Of a stretch of 64,000 nucleotides of DNA, positions 47,601 through 60,600 are shown in pieces. The number at the start of each line of letters is the position of its first letter. Position 1 is the stretch's first letter. This DNA is from Linnemannia elongata (Eukaryota > Mortierellomycota > Mortierellomycetes > Mortierellales > Mortierellaceae), in the NCBI GenBank assembly GCA_036320915.1, contig JAXBDG010000009.1, forward strand, positions 992,001 to 1,056,000, in the 5' to 3' direction. Below the pieces are notes generated by a model, which made no database searches, was not told the origin of the DNA, and worked only from the letters and a program-made list of their open reading frames with translations. The position numbers and the translations under genes were made by a program.

Positions 47601-48074
47601 TCAACACCCTTCTCTTCAGGGGAACCAGTCTACTTAAGCTAACACCAACGTACCCGACCTCCGTTTCCCCTATAGTGTACATGCATAAATAAAAGGCCAA
47701 GACACGATATGTAGTGGTGATAGGATTATCTCGATTGAGAGGAAAGAGTGGGGTGGCGAGATGAAGAAAGGAGTGTGCAGTGTGGAGCAGAAGGTGGTGA
47801 CGAGAGGGAGAGAAGCTTTATTCAAGAGGAGATGTAGAAAAGTCGTTGAGCGGACGTGGATTAATTAATTTGGGGGTGGTGTAAGAAACGAAAGAGGAGA
47901 GAGGGGGGGAGGGGGAGGGGGTGGAAGGCAAAGTTGGTACAGAATAACTGTGCCCAGCTAGACCTTTATAGGATACAAAACAAGTCCCTTTTTGTCACCC
48001 TTTCGCTCTCACTTTTCTCCTCACCCATCGTTGCACCCATCGAACAAAAAAGAAGCATTACAACTACACCATCA
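41616..48074. other. Gene-poor region, right part
   Basis: About 6.5 kb with no supported gene. Seen: a short GC hairpin CGCGGCTGAGCCGCG at 41652-41666, a T17 run near 44091, GA repeats at 44826-44844, GAGAGTGAGAG runs near 44930-44995, and TTAATTAATT near 47862. The last 130 bases before PNG1 turn C/T-rich and should hold its promoter. Confidence 0.45.
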
Positions 48075-49071
48075 ATGAATCCCCAAGACCATGACCCACA
48101 ACAGTTTCAGGACCTCGCTCAGCAACTCGCAAGACAGTTTGTGACTATGAGACAACAACGGACCAATAACGCAACGCCCTCCCAGTCGTCTAATGGAAAC
48201 GCAAATGCAGGAGCCAGCGAAATCACAAACTTGGCCAAGCAGCTCGGCGGTCTCTTAAATGCCCGTGAGACCACCAAGCATGCTCCTACTCAAGAGGAAA
48301 ATGATGCCTTCAGGATAACAACAGCAGCATCCATGCCATCAGCAACGTCAGCGACTAGCACCATAGAGGTGGCTGGTTCCGCTGCTCATGACTTCGACTC
48401 AATCCCTGACCCTTCCATGTACGAAGCCGACTTTGTCAACATTTTCAAGGGCATCAACGCGTCTGTCCTTCGATTCGAGGAGCGTGAGTTGCTGGTAAGA
48501 ACATGGACAAGAGTGTGCGCAATTGCTGCTCGACGCAGAGAACGAGCAATTTTGGAGAATAGAGATAGCGAAAAAGGCTTCAGTACAAAGGACAAGATAA
48601 AAATGTCCACATGTGGTGAAGCATGTTCTTGACTACTTCACCTTTCATCTCTTTCTCGAATAGGATCTGGCGAGTGATCAGATGCCTATTGGTCGATTCT
48701 TCGAGGAAGCTGAAGCCATGGCGGATGAATTTCCTGACGACAACATTGACGATATTGTCATTCGGCATGTGAGCTCATGGACTGTGTTGCACTTATGCGC
48801 TGTCGATCGCAGGCCAGCACAGAGTACGACGGATCTACACTCGTTCTAATTTATCACCCTTTTCTTGCTCGCCTTCAATGATACACAAACTACATTTAGC
48901 CGACTCCTACACTGGTTCAAGAATGAGTATTTTACCTGGGTCAACCAGCCTCCTTGTACCCGATGCGAGGTAACGCTGTCGTGAAACCAAGTGATAACGT
49001 TCTGTATATGTTTAGGATAGACTTTGACATCATAATCAGGTCTACCCCTCCCCCCCCCCCCCCCCCTTCCC

Positions 49072-49112
<41 letters not shown>

Positions 49113-50862
49113 AACGGTGCCTGTTCCGTGATCGTCGCTTCTTTCGAATTGTCTAAGGCTAGCACAATGTCCATCGGTGGCGTCGCACCTACGACTCAGG
49201 AACGCCAACAGGGTGCAGGCATGGTCGAAACATACAAGTGCACCGCTCCAGATTGCCATCAGATCACTCGCTTTCCAAGATATGGCGGGATGCCCAAGAT
49301 CCTCTTCGAGACGCGTCGAGGCCGATGCGGCGAGTGGGCAAACGTAAGCTATGTCGATGAGTTTCCTGTTATTCATTTCGTTGTCCTACATTAAGGTTAT
49401 AGGGGGCGGTACATTTTTGTCCGGCGGTTGAGTTCTGTCTTTATGGAGTCTTCGTGTTGTCACTTTTATATTTGACCTTTTCGAGTTACCCTTTTGTTTA
49501 CCATGAGGTGAATTGGATAATTTGCTGTCCTAACTGTGAATGTGCTAATTCTCCTCTGTCGCTGTCAAAAGGAGCGGGACAGCAGTTTGCTTTTCTCCGT
49601 CGTATGATTCATATCCGACTGACGACACAATTTTTTTCTCTTTCCCTCTTTTTTATACCATTGTTGCATGTATCCCTTGCCGTTTCCACGCCCTTCCCTT
49701 TTTTTCTCACACACCTCCTATCCTGTTCTATTCCCCTTCTTCTGTCCCGCTTCGACCTCACGCACCCTGCAAATTTAGTGCTTTACGGTTTGCTGTCGTG
49801 CATTAGGCTACAAAGCGCGCTTTGTGCATGACACTACTGACCATGTTTGGACCGAGGTTTGGAGTGAGCATAAAGGACGCTGGATCCATTGCGACTCTTG
49901 TGAGGCCGCGTATGATCAACCCTTGCTCTACACGACTGGATGGGGTAAAACTCTAAGTTATTGCGTGTCTTTTTCAGGTAAGTCAACGAAGGGCTGGGTC
50001 AGGTTAAGGTAGAATGACTCTGCAAGGCTGCGAACAAGCAGATAGACAGACAGACAAATAGACAAGGGGTTCAGAAAAAAGGGTCGAGAAAAAATTGACA
50101 CAGGGAAGAATTAAATTGAGTTTTATTAGCGAAGGCTCCATGGAGGATATGAGGGTCAGAAGGCAACTCGCCTTTTGTAGTGCTTTTTGCTTGTTTTTTT
50201 CTCTTCCACACTTTAAATGCTACTAACCACCAAGGTTCTTCTATTTTTCATCCTTCTTTATCCCTCACTATGTGTCGTGTTCCGGCTCTGTCTCTCCTTC
50301 TCTCTGTTTTCGGTCCCTCCTCGCTGGGGTAATCGCTCGCCATTGGTCTAATTATGTTTTATTGTTGATGCTGTTGTCGCTGTTGCTCTTTTTGCGTAAA
50401 CACAACAACAAGCTGAGGAGGTGGTGGATGTGACAAGGAGATACACCGTTGATTACGACTCGGTGGTAGTCAAGAGAAGGAGATCCATCCGTGAACTTGT
50501 CTTTGAAAAGGTAAAAAACTTATGGCATATTTTTTTGTGTTTATCTAATTGAATATTCAATTGTCAATAAGGGATAGGTATGCATCCATGCACACGGCAC
50601 AGGGGCTAGATTGATTTTTTGTTGTTCCCATCCTCGCCCTATCCACTCTGCATCTCTCCCCTTCCTTTCTTTGTGCTATCTTTCTGCTTTTGCTTCCTTT
50701 ACGATGGATGATGAGCGAGCAACCGTGTTTAATGTCCTTTTTTGTTGATGGTCTGGAATGAAGAGCCTGCACAAGTTGGGTTGTGAGCTGCGTTTTTTCT
50801 TCTGCCTTTCGGCAAACGGGATGAGGCTTCCATTAGTTCGACCGGGGCCTGTGAAGTTACTC

Positions 50863-50904
<42 letters not shown>

Positions 50905-51544
50905 AGAAAGGCAAAATAGGAGATAAAGATAAGTGTGCTCCTATTTTTTTTTCTAGATTACTCTGAAGTGTACAATCAATTGAGGACAGTCGGCGTTGTG
51001 TTTTTCGTTTATTGTTGTTTGCATTGAATATCGGCCGTTTGTGTTGAATGCACTCAATGTTTATTCTTATTTTCTGCCGCACTTTACTCACGGCAATACG
51101 ATATTGTTGCCGCATCTCCCTTTTGTCACCTATCTACACGCAAAATAGTTCCTGCACCGCCTTTCAGAGTCCAACCTCTCGTTACTACACCTCAAACCGG
51201 AGGAGGTTCTGGCCATTAGGCAAAGGCAGGCACTGGAACGGGATGATCTCTACGGTAAAAATGGAGACTGCCGTGCAATTGAAACCAAGGATCGTCAGAG
51301 TGGTAAGTGTTTTTTGTGTCGTGCATGTCGAGTGATGGCAATAGCTTCGTCGCTTCGCCTCGAGTATGCTCGTCTTTTGGGTCACCGGGTATATAATAAT
51401 AGGTCACCCTTATCGATAGCTTTTCAAGCATACTGACAAACACAACTAAACGGGCTGGTTTTTTTTCTTTTATGTTTTCACTCTTTACTTGATCTCGTTT
51501 TAGGTTCTGATGAATGGACCAAGGCCAGAGGAGAGCGAAAGTGA
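48075..51544 (+). CDS. PNG1: Peptide:N-glycanase (PNGase), cytosolic deglycosylase
   Basis: Nine exons are proposed: 48075-48494, 48664-48768, 48813-48823, 48900-48969, 49158-49343, 49779-49977, 50413-50510, 51149-51302 and 51504-51544, giving 427 residues. The transglutaminase-like core is clear: [14 protein letters not shown]; zinc cysteines in CTRC and [23 protein letters not shown] followed by catalytic Cys265 as the first codon of the next exon; His286 in DHVWTEVW; Asp303 in [24 protein letters not shown]; and the terminal [12 protein letters not shown]. Known role: removes N-glycans from misfolded glycoproteins exported from the ER, before the proteasome, usually with Rad23. There is no PUB domain, as in yeasts. 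Weak point: exon 3 is an 11-base microexon inferred only because phase requires two extra bases. Introns reach 435 and 638 bases, long for this window. Confidence 0.85.
49050..49110. repeat. C17 plus A38 homopolymers inside a PNG1 intron
   Basis: A C tract (49050-49066), TTCCCC, then an A tract (49073-49110), all within the intron 48970-49157. Confidence 0.92.
50866..50901. repeat. A36 homopolymer inside a PNG1 intron
   Basis: Unbroken A run in the 638-base intron 50511-51148. Confidence 0.92.
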
Positions 51545-52939
51545 ACCAACCGGTTTGCTCTCGTGAAACGGCGCTGAGAAGTGGGTAAGGAACATTGAGT
51601 AAGACCGGTGTCCCCCTTCTCACTCGCTCTCCATGCATAACCTAGCCGCCAACCACAACGCGCCGCGTTTTTCTTGAGTACTACTGCAACGCAGTTTCCC
51701 AGTTCGTTCCCCGTCCGGTTATAACAACCAACAAAATGGGCCGGTGTCCTTTTTAGCAAATAATAAATTATCAAGATGGATGCCATGTAATGTATCAACG
51801 ATGTAGGACAAGAAAAAAAGGTGGACAGAAAATGTTACTATTGGCTGTTTCTGCCAATGATTCAGTCCAACAATGGCCCCCTTGAAAGAGAAAAAAACGC
51901 ACACGCACTCACTCAACAAGATGCACTGGGCCGCCTGTGCCATGCATCTCCCTGAAAAAATGAGACTTGGAGTGGGTCGTTGAAAAATAGTACAGGAGAG
52001 GGGAAGGGAAAAGAGAACGATAAGAAACAGTGGGTAGGATCCTTACACATCCAATCGCGTACACTCTTATGCAGCCCTATCATCCTATCTGTTCCTGAAC
52101 ATTTTTTGACTCTGGAACTTTCTTGATTCCTTAAATGCAAGGTGTCACGAACCATGCTTTCCTTTCGTTTTTGATTCTGTGGTTTGGGAGAATAGGGGAT
52201 ACTCAAGGTAAGTCGAGGGCAGAAGGGCCTTATTTGGGTATGTTCGATGCTGTTTGTGTGTTAGTTTGGAAATGAACCAGTCATATGTGTGTGTGCATTT
52301 CTCCTTTTCTCTTCTTTTCCCTTCCTGTGTCCCTTTCTTTCTCTCGAGATGAAGGATCCAGAAAAACAAAAAAAATATGTACAAAAACGAACTAACGAGT
52401 GAAAGAACGAAGTAGTGCTCTGGAAGACACTGAACTGAAGCCACTTGTGGACCATTGTGAGGAGTGCCTTTAGTATTCTAATCGACAAAAAAATTAAACC
52501 TAGTTCTGAAGAAGCCCAAAAGAAGGACCAAATGGTCATATTCTATTACTGTGGCCGTGACTTTCGACCTTCATAAGTTTGCATCTTCGTATGTGTTTTG
52601 TTTTTAGATAGGGGCCTTTGTGTGTCGCGTATGTCTTTTGGAAAATGGAGGCAAGGACGTGCGCGTCAATCTGCTATCATTTTGTGTAGATTTCTAGTCG
52701 TGCGCGAAAATGGTGCAGGCATTGACAGACAGGATCGGGGCTTCTCAATGGCATCGGTGCTTTCGCATGCCGTTGCCCAAAAACACCATCTCCCGCATAT
52801 ATCAATTGTCTCAATTGATCCTCTTGTTTTACCACACCCACCTTCCCACTCACCCAAACTCCACTTCGTCTCGTCTTTACTAGGCTCGCCTTACCATGGC
52901 ACAAATAAACAAACAACCAACTATAACCCTTTAGCTTCC

Positions 52940-52964
52940 TTTTTTTTTTTTTTTTTTTTTTTTT
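52940..52964. repeat. T25 homopolymer
   Basis: Unbroken T run in intergenic sequence. Confidence 0.92.
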
Positions 52965-54920
52965 GGAAAGATGAGATGCTTGGCTGAACCTTGTTTCTTT
53001 CTTTCTTTCCCCTCCCCTTGGGTCTTGATCCGTTCAAGAACGGAACATGCTGACATTATATTTCTCGTCTCCCCTTCTCCCATCTTCGCTTTCTCATCTC
53101 TCAGGCGTACGTACAGATGGTCGTCGTTGTCGTTCTCTGAGTTGTGAATCTGTGCTTTTCGATTGATGATGCGTACATTGTGAGGAGTGACCGAGGAGAC
53201 CGATCGAGAGCAGAGGTTGAACGGAGTGGTAGTGTGCTGTCTAATTTTTGAATTTTTATATTCCATCCATCTTTCTTTCCTACTTTTCTCCTCCACATCC
53301 CGCCCCACAATATGGTTCTACTTTTTTCATGCAATTCGTTTTGTTATTGTATATCGTTATCACAAATGAAAAGTCTAGATTATTTTTCTGCACAGTCATG
53401 GGTGGCATCGTCACTTTGCTCTTCTCCCCTTCTCTCTTTCGTTGCCTCTTCCTTCATTTCCCCTATTTTTCACTACCTCTCTCTCCCTCTCTCTCTCTCG
53501 TTCGGAAAGTACGTGCTTGTCGCTACAACCACGTTCGCTCATTCGCTCATTTCTTCCTGTGTTTTAGTACATGTACATTGTTGAATACTTCTTTTCCACA
53601 GCTGTCGTCTCTCCATAGGCCCGACTGCCCGGTGCTCCTTGTACGGCCCTGTATTTCCTTTGTGGTCCCTTCATCTTGCATCTCCCCTTGCATCGACAAT
53701 TTTGCGACTATCCTAGACCTGCCACTGCCGAACCAAAATGGTAATATTAAAACTGGGAGTTGCAGGGAGAGGGAGGGTTTGAACTTTGTTTTTTTTGCCC
53801 AACAGGCTGGTGAGGAGGATGAGATGATGGACAAGAGGGAGATAAAGAAATGTTAAGAGAACTTGTCCAAAGCAAGGCAAGGCAAGGCAAGGAAACGAAG
53901 GAAACGAAGGAAACAAAGTATCATGTGCTCATGTCACGAAGAAAAGTCCTCTTGTTAGTAAGTAGAATACATTGCAGTCACCACCAATACCATCACCAGT
54001 CACTCCACCCAGTCCAGCAGAAAAAAGCAAATAAACCAGGGAGAGCTCACCAAGCACATAGCCATGACCCCCTTTGTGATGAAAGCAAGTTTGCGCTTTT
54101 CTTTGTTTTCTTTGGTTACTGCAAGGAAGTATAGGCGTAATTACAAAAAGGGTACTAACATTGACTATACTGTGAAAGTAGAAAGGACCTAACCTCCAGG
54201 TAGACAGAAGAAAAAGAAAAGTCATTTTAGCTGTGTACTAGGATCTATCTACGGCGCAAGATAGAACTGAACAGGCGTTGCTCCATTGGTTGTCGTTCCC
54301 GGATCTACTCCGTGTTCCTCTTCGCCTTTCAATTGTCGCTCGCCCTTATTTTGTTCGCCTTGTCAATTTGAACTTAATGAGGACACAGAGTTGCTGTTGT
54401 ATGCTCTTACCCTCATCCTCTCGCACTCTTTCATTCTTCTCACTCTCGCTCTCTCTCTCTTTCTCTTTGTCTCTCTCGCTTTCACTTTTACTCTCTCCCT
54501 TCCGCAATTGCGTTTGAGAAAAAAAGAAACACGATTAAAAGAGAGGGATGATCAAGATTTCTCCTCTCCAACACTTCCTACTTCAAATAAGCAAAGATAC
54601 AACAGGGGGAAAAGGACCAACCATTCACTCAGGACAAAGATTGTTTCTGTCTTCCTCGACAATCATCTCCTTTCATTTTTTTTCTTTTTTGTGTGTTTTT
54701 CTGCTCCTTTATCGTTGACTCTACTTTATTATCAGCAGTCCTCCTTTTTCTTTATCATACTCTTGCATGTTCTTCATTTTTAGGCGACATAAAACGCCCT
54801 GCTGACAGTGATGAAAGCGGGATGGAGAGCATGGGCCTCTCGCTTCTTTTTATATTCATCAATCTGTACAACGCTGATTTAATAAATTTTGCCTTGTTTT
54901 ATTGGTATGTCAATTGTTCA

Positions 54921-54940
54921 CCCCCCCCCCCCCCCCCCCC
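54921..54940. repeat. C20 homopolymer
   Basis: Unbroken C run in intergenic sequence; a G-quartet-capable strand when single-stranded. Confidence 0.92.
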
Positions 54941-55924
54941 ACGCCATCCACCTTTCTCCTTCATTTTTCGATCAAGTCAAAACGTAAGCAATATACATCG
55001 ACACGGGATGGGGGTACATGGCGATCAAGGTCAGTGGGGTTTATTATCTTCTTCGATGTGATTGTAAGCCTACTAGATCGCTCACGCGCGGCATGACAGG
55101 GAGGAAGGAAGTGTAAGCGCAGCGAAAAGAGGAAGTAATGGAGGATAAACAGACACAGCAAGATGCATTGTTGCGTAGGATAGAGCCATCACAAGATCAA
55201 TATCTTCAATTCTAATCAGCGCGCGAGGAGATAAAATGTATTACACAAAGCTAGAAAAGAGCAGGTGCGAAACACAACAAGAACCTTAGCCTTGCCTTTT
55301 GGTAGAGTGTCTAGATAGGAGAACCAAAATCCCCTCTTTTTATTTCTTCACACATAGATCGGTATTGAGCGAAAGATATTAAAGGGATATAGTCGATATA
55401 GATCACGCGTTGTCACACAGGGTACGCTCATTCCTCACCTAAAAGAGTCGGCAATCCGCATTTGATGCCCAGCATTCGAGGCCCAGCATTCAATGTACAC
55501 ACAAACATACCCACAACATCAGACAAAGATAGTGAGCTGATGCTCAAAGGGTTGTCCTTTTCTCCATATCTCTCTGCAATGTTCGATCACAAACTAACAA
55601 CAGATGGAGGGTCGGGATGGAAGACGAGGAAAGAAAGAGAACGTAGTTTTGAGAAAATGAGCTTGATAGACTCATAGCCGTTGGAGTACCTAGGTGGTGA
55701 TGAAGAGGGGATCGTCAGGGGCACTCGGTGATATTTAATTTGATCTGTTATTATTGATCAATATCTCGATCTGAGATGAAGCTTCTCTTCCCCGATCTGA
55801 GAAATCTCCGATAGAAATGAAAGTCTTCCTCTTGCACTTATGGAGATCTGAGAGGGGGTGAAATGGCCAAGGCAAATCCCTGCAGCGTAGCAATTTTTCG
55901 TTGTTACACCACCGCCCAATTACT

Positions 55925-56540
55925 CAGTATGAATGCGTTGCTTACTTCCACACCCCACACTCACGCTTGGCTGGGTCTCGATGGAGGAAACACATGGTGC
56001 TGAAAAATGTCAGATGAAAAAAAAAAAAAAACATCCAAAGGGCGGAGCGATGATCAAAGAGTGATCTTCCTTAGACTATATCTGCAAATATGTCTGGGAA
56101 GTGGTCAAACAACGTCAATGCGCTGTTTAATTACACGTCCCACATTCATACCCTGGTTGGGCCACGGTGGAGGAAGCACATGGTGCTGAAAAATGTCAGA
56201 TGAAAAATGCATTCAAAGCGTAAAGCGATGATCAAAGGGTGATCTACCATAGATCACATGCACCATAGTAAGGGAAGTGGTCTAACACATCCAAAGGGTG
56301 GAGAGATGATCAAAGAGTGATCTTCCATAGACCACATTTGCACAAATATCAAGGTGGTCAAGCAGTGTCATTGCGCAGCTTACGCTCCGCACTCACCTTC
56401 TGGTTGGGAACATAAGTTTCTTAAAAAATGGCCAGACAAAAAAAATACATCCAAGGGGTAGAGCGATGATCAAAGAGCGATTTACCATAGACCACATCAG
56501 GACAAAAGACAGGGAGGTGGTTGAGCGATTTGAACTGAAG
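55925..56540. repeat. Imperfect tandem repeat, unit about 160-180 bases
   Basis: The marker ATCCAAAGGG-GGAG-GATGATCAAAGAGTGATCTTCC (written with gaps for varying bases) begins at about 56033, 56211, 56289 and 56449. A second marker, CACATGGTGCTGAAAAATGTCAGATG in part, occurs near 55991 and 56179, with a diverged third copy near 56410. Spacings of 178, 78 and 160 indicate full units and one internally deleted unit. No coding frame is kept. Confidence 0.75.
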
Positions 56541-56710
56541 ATGGTATGTCTTCCTTGTACTCATTTTTGCTTTGGACATGCACGGACGGGTCCAGACACT
56601 TTATTGTTGCACGCGCTCCCAGGATCTCCTATCTTTGATACACTCTATCCTGCCTATTTTCTCTTCGTCTTCTTTCATTTCCCTCCCCTGATTTCCTTCC
56701 AAACCTTCAG

Positions 56711-56932
56711 GAGAATTGAGGGGACGATCATGCTGCCTTAGCATGTCAACAAAAACGTCCAGACCTGCCGAATGATGGAAAGCTACCTCAGCATACCAAC
56801 AAAACAGTGCGACAATGACAGGAGATTGGAAGGGACGATCATACTACCTTAGCGTGTCAACAAAAAAGTCTAGACTTCCCGAGTGATAGAAGGCTACCTC
56901 AGCGTGCCAACAAAAAGTGCGGCGGAGAATCT
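56711..56932. repeat. Tandem repeat, two 111-base units each made of two related halves
   Basis: GAGAATTGAGGGGACGATCAT at 56711 recurs as a close variant at 56822. Inside each unit the text CCTTAGCATGTCAACAAAAA is followed about 55 bases later by CCTCAGCATACCAACAAAA, so four half-units are present. Confidence 0.78.
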
Positions 56933-57602
56933 CTTTAGAACCTAGGAGCAGGAGAGAAACGAGAGACAAGGCAGGAGGAACGACGCAAATCTATGTGGCT
57001 TACCATATTAGGTATGATTGCCCTTTTTTTTAATACACTCTCCCTCTCGCTTGCCCTCCTCCTTTGCCCCAACGCGACGATAAGAACTCCCTCATCCCCG
57101 TAATAGACATAGTATTTTCTTGGATTGAATGCCAGTGAATTGAGAAACGGTGTTTTGGCGAAACCAACATCTAGAACTCTTTGCAAACCAAGCTAAGGAG
57201 GAAGAATAAAACCGTGAAAACATAATAGAGTTCGACTATACTTACACTGTTTCTAGCTCGATCATTGTCTCGACGGTACTTTCTCCATGCGCCGTTTTTT
57301 CATTCTGGATATGTAGAACAAACCGGACTGAAGCATAGTAGTCTCTTCTAAGAACACATACTCTTTCTAACCTTTCTCTTTCTTTCCTGTTGTAGCGTAT
57401 GCCCGTTTCTCATTCTGTGGCCCTTACTTTTCTCCGTAGACACAACAGAAACATTTGCGGAAAGGTGACCATTTCGCTCGAAGAATACATAGTCTCCAAG
57501 CAGGCGGGCGAGCGGACTGTCAAAAAAGAGAGAGTGGTACGTACCTCCAAGCACCATGCTCGCTGGCTGTGTTTGTTCACTTGTACACATCTACAAGTAA
57601 AA

Positions 57603-57603
<1 letters not shown>

Positions 57604-57638
<35 letters not shown>
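57604..57638. repeat. A35 homopolymer
   Basis: Unbroken A run in intergenic sequence. Confidence 0.93.
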
Positions 57639-57640
<2 letters not shown>

Positions 57641-60600
57641 AGCAATTGAACAAGTCAACAAGGTATTCTTTTTTTCTAGCTTCTTTTTTTTTTTGGGTCA
57701 GTCAGGAAAGCAGAAACAATCCAGTGAGATCACAAGAAAATATGCTAGAGGTATGGTGAGTCAGCCAGGAAAACGAAACGGAAAGGAGAACCCTGATGTT
57801 TGTGTTCCCATTCCCACAGAATATAAAAAAATAAAACAAAACAAAAAGGAGACGAAAACTTTTTTCACCTTACCAAAGTTCCTTCTGGTAAGAAAGAAAA
57901 TCGGCCTGCATGCATGCCAATGCAGCAAATGTACCACTTTCGCAATGTGAAAAATGTGCGCCCATGGGATGGATGGGATAGGAGGATGGGACGGAGTCCA
58001 ATGCGCTTGATTGCTGGTATTGTTGGTATTGTTGGTATTGTTGAGCACGGATGAGGTAACGGTAAAACGATGATACTAGGCATGACCGGTACACCTCCAT
58101 GTCGTGGAAAACAGAAACATATGCAAAGAAAGAACAAGGGGAGAGAGATATGTAGAAAACCAGATGGTTCTCACGCCAAACGGCCGATTGTAGAAAGAAA
58201 AGGATACCTCAGACAAACAAGAAAAAAGACGAATAGGGACCAGCGCGTAATACTGCATAAGTTCTTGATGACACCAAAAAAAAGGCAGAGTCGGAGGAAG
58301 CGGAAGTTGTAAACAAAATGAGCAAACACAAGAAAAAAAGTTGATGAGCACAAACAAAAAAAATAGCGAATGGGACGACGCCGAGAACCTAGGCGAAAAA
58401 GTCAAAAGGGGAAAGAAAGCAGGAGGAACCCGCTTGGACAAGCTGCTGTCATAGGCTCCAGAAGAACCACTGTCAGTAAAAAGGTGAGGCAAGGGCAAGG
58501 CAAGGGGAGGCACAATGACAACGAGAGAAACTGACTTTGTCGTTGAGACTTTTGAGAGCATTCATCGGGTTGGGCAAATGAGCTTAAAAAAAGTGAAAAC
58601 ATCCTTGGTGAAAAGAGAGGACAGGAACCCTCTCTTTCTCTCTTTAACCCATCTGTGGTGGTGGACCACTTTAGGTTATGAATGTGCTATCGATACGGCT
58701 TGCATTTTCTGCTTGTTCCCTTCTCCCACTTTAGATTTGCCGTTGACGCTCGCACCTTTACTTATTGTCCTCTCTTTCCATTGATGAATTCTTTCAGGGG
58801 GGCGAGTAGGTAATGAACATTTTTGCGACAACAGGCTCGTCGTTGTCGCTGTCGTTGTTGCCGATTGTTTGTTTGTTTGTTTGTTGTCGTTCTGCATATG
58901 CATGAGTGCAGTAACCAACTTATTTTATTCCTTTCTCAATACCATTCTCATTCATTCCCCTTGATTGAATGCGTTTTGAATACAGATGCATCCTAATGAA
59001 CTGTACTCTGCCTCGCATTGACAGTATTGTTTACATGTATTTGGTACGGGCGTCAACCTCTTTTTTCGCCTTCCGTTTCTTTTGTTTGTGGGTCAACGCT
59101 CCGCTCATGCATCATGGATTGGGTCCTGTCCTGAGCACACCCAACCGTCCCATCATCGCTTCATTGGCCTTTGCTCACTCGCCTCGTATCATCTTCCCCC
59201 TCCCTCTCTACCCTTTTCTGCCATCTCTCTCCCTTTTTCTCCTGGACACATATCCATGCAGTCTCAGAGTGTCTTGTACACATTTATCTCATCTCAGTTA
59301 ACATCCTCATATCAAACAAAAAAAAACAGACCATGAACGCCCAATGAGCTGGCGGACGTCGACAAGAAAAACGCAATAACCCTATCCAATCAAATGCAAT
59401 AACAATAATGCGATGGATGGGATGGCATGGTTACTTGGGCTAAACTGGCTGCAGTGCTGCGCTATCGAGAGTCTCGGACTAAAGATGACCAGCCATTTCT
59501 CCTAATGTTAAGAGAGAGAGAGAGAAAGGAGACAGAGAGCATTGGCCAATTGGGCCATGGGCAATTGAGAAGAGGATGAGGACCCTGCTTCTACCATTGC
59601 CTCTCTCCTATTTTTCTTTTAGTATTCACTGAATGATGCGTTTGTTCCCACACTAACCTGTGGTTGCCACTGTTACTGCTTTGCCCTCCTTTGGTCCGTC
59701 CTTTGGACTCAACTAATTAAGAGATAGGCAGAGAAAGGTGAGGAAAGTGAACATGGGTACTATAATCAACAGTTTCGACACTCTTTTTGCATGAGAGACA
59801 GACAGATGGCAATTAAGGCTCCTTTTTTTGTCTTCCCTAATCCATGCATGGTTCTGTTCCCCCTATTTGTCAAGATACCATGCAATTTGACTCGGTCTTC
59901 TCCTTCGCCCCTATTTCATCTTTGTGGTCATGTAAAGGAGCAAGAAGTGTCCTCAAGGGTCCAAAGCAAGACACGAGAGATTGCAAGCGTGCTCGCGTCA
60001 AAGTGAAAATGTCGAATGTTCTCATCTTTTTTACGCCCGCGATTGCAATAAACAACATAGAGCATGCATACAAACAACGCAGCAAACAAGCAACGCGAAT
60101 TGGTTCTCCTCATCCCATTACTCTCTTTGGATTCTTAGGTAAGAAGAGAGAGAGAGCTGTTTATAAACAGCTTGTGCTTTTCTTATCAGCAATGGTTTTT
60201 GTCTTTCTTCCAATGGACTAATGCATACAAACATAAAAAATATGGCCCGCACAACGTGTTTAAATGAAGAGGATGACGGGGTAACCATAGACAGGTAGCC
60301 CATTGCTTACGGTGGTGATGCCGTTTACCTTTGTATTATTTTTTATTTCCCTTTGTGTCCATGTTTCCTTGACCAATTGAGCCTGACATGCGCGCTATTT
60401 TCTTGTCAAAGAGGACAAAAAACGACAGCTAATAAGGAACCTGCACTAAGGCTGGTACCCCCTGCGCCCATTACTGCAATGCACAAAACGAAGAAAAGCA
60501 CGCCTAAACGTACGATTTCTACTTTTGACCACCCGCAATTCAAAGCCTACCATACCTTCCTTTGTTTCAAGCAAGGGGACAGGGAGCCCCTTGCTCACTC

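Larger units (their letters stand above)
51545..55924. other. Gene-poor region downstream of PNG1
   Basis: No gene supported in 4.4 kb. Seen: a T25 run at 52940-52964, C/T-rich blocks near 53400-53510 and 54420-54500, GGCAAGGCAAGGCAAG and GAAACGAAGGAAACGAAGG short repeats at 53875-53915, and a C20 run at 54921-54940. A 202-codon + frame at 53248-53856 is low complexity at its start and was not accepted. Confidence 0.45.

Noticed and set aside
53248..53856. 202-codon + strand open frame downstream of PNG1
   Set aside because: Its first half is a translated C/T tract (Phe/Leu/Ser/Pro); no supporting splice structure or domain was seen.
55925..56932. CRISPR-like array
   Set aside because: Repeats are long, diverged and unevenly spaced with no unique equal-sized spacers, and the genome is eukaryotic.
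57396..57535. Exon-like segment GKVTISLEEYIVSKQAGER flanked by an acceptor and a GTACGT donor
   Set aside because: No partner exons keep phase on either side, and the right flank runs into A35.
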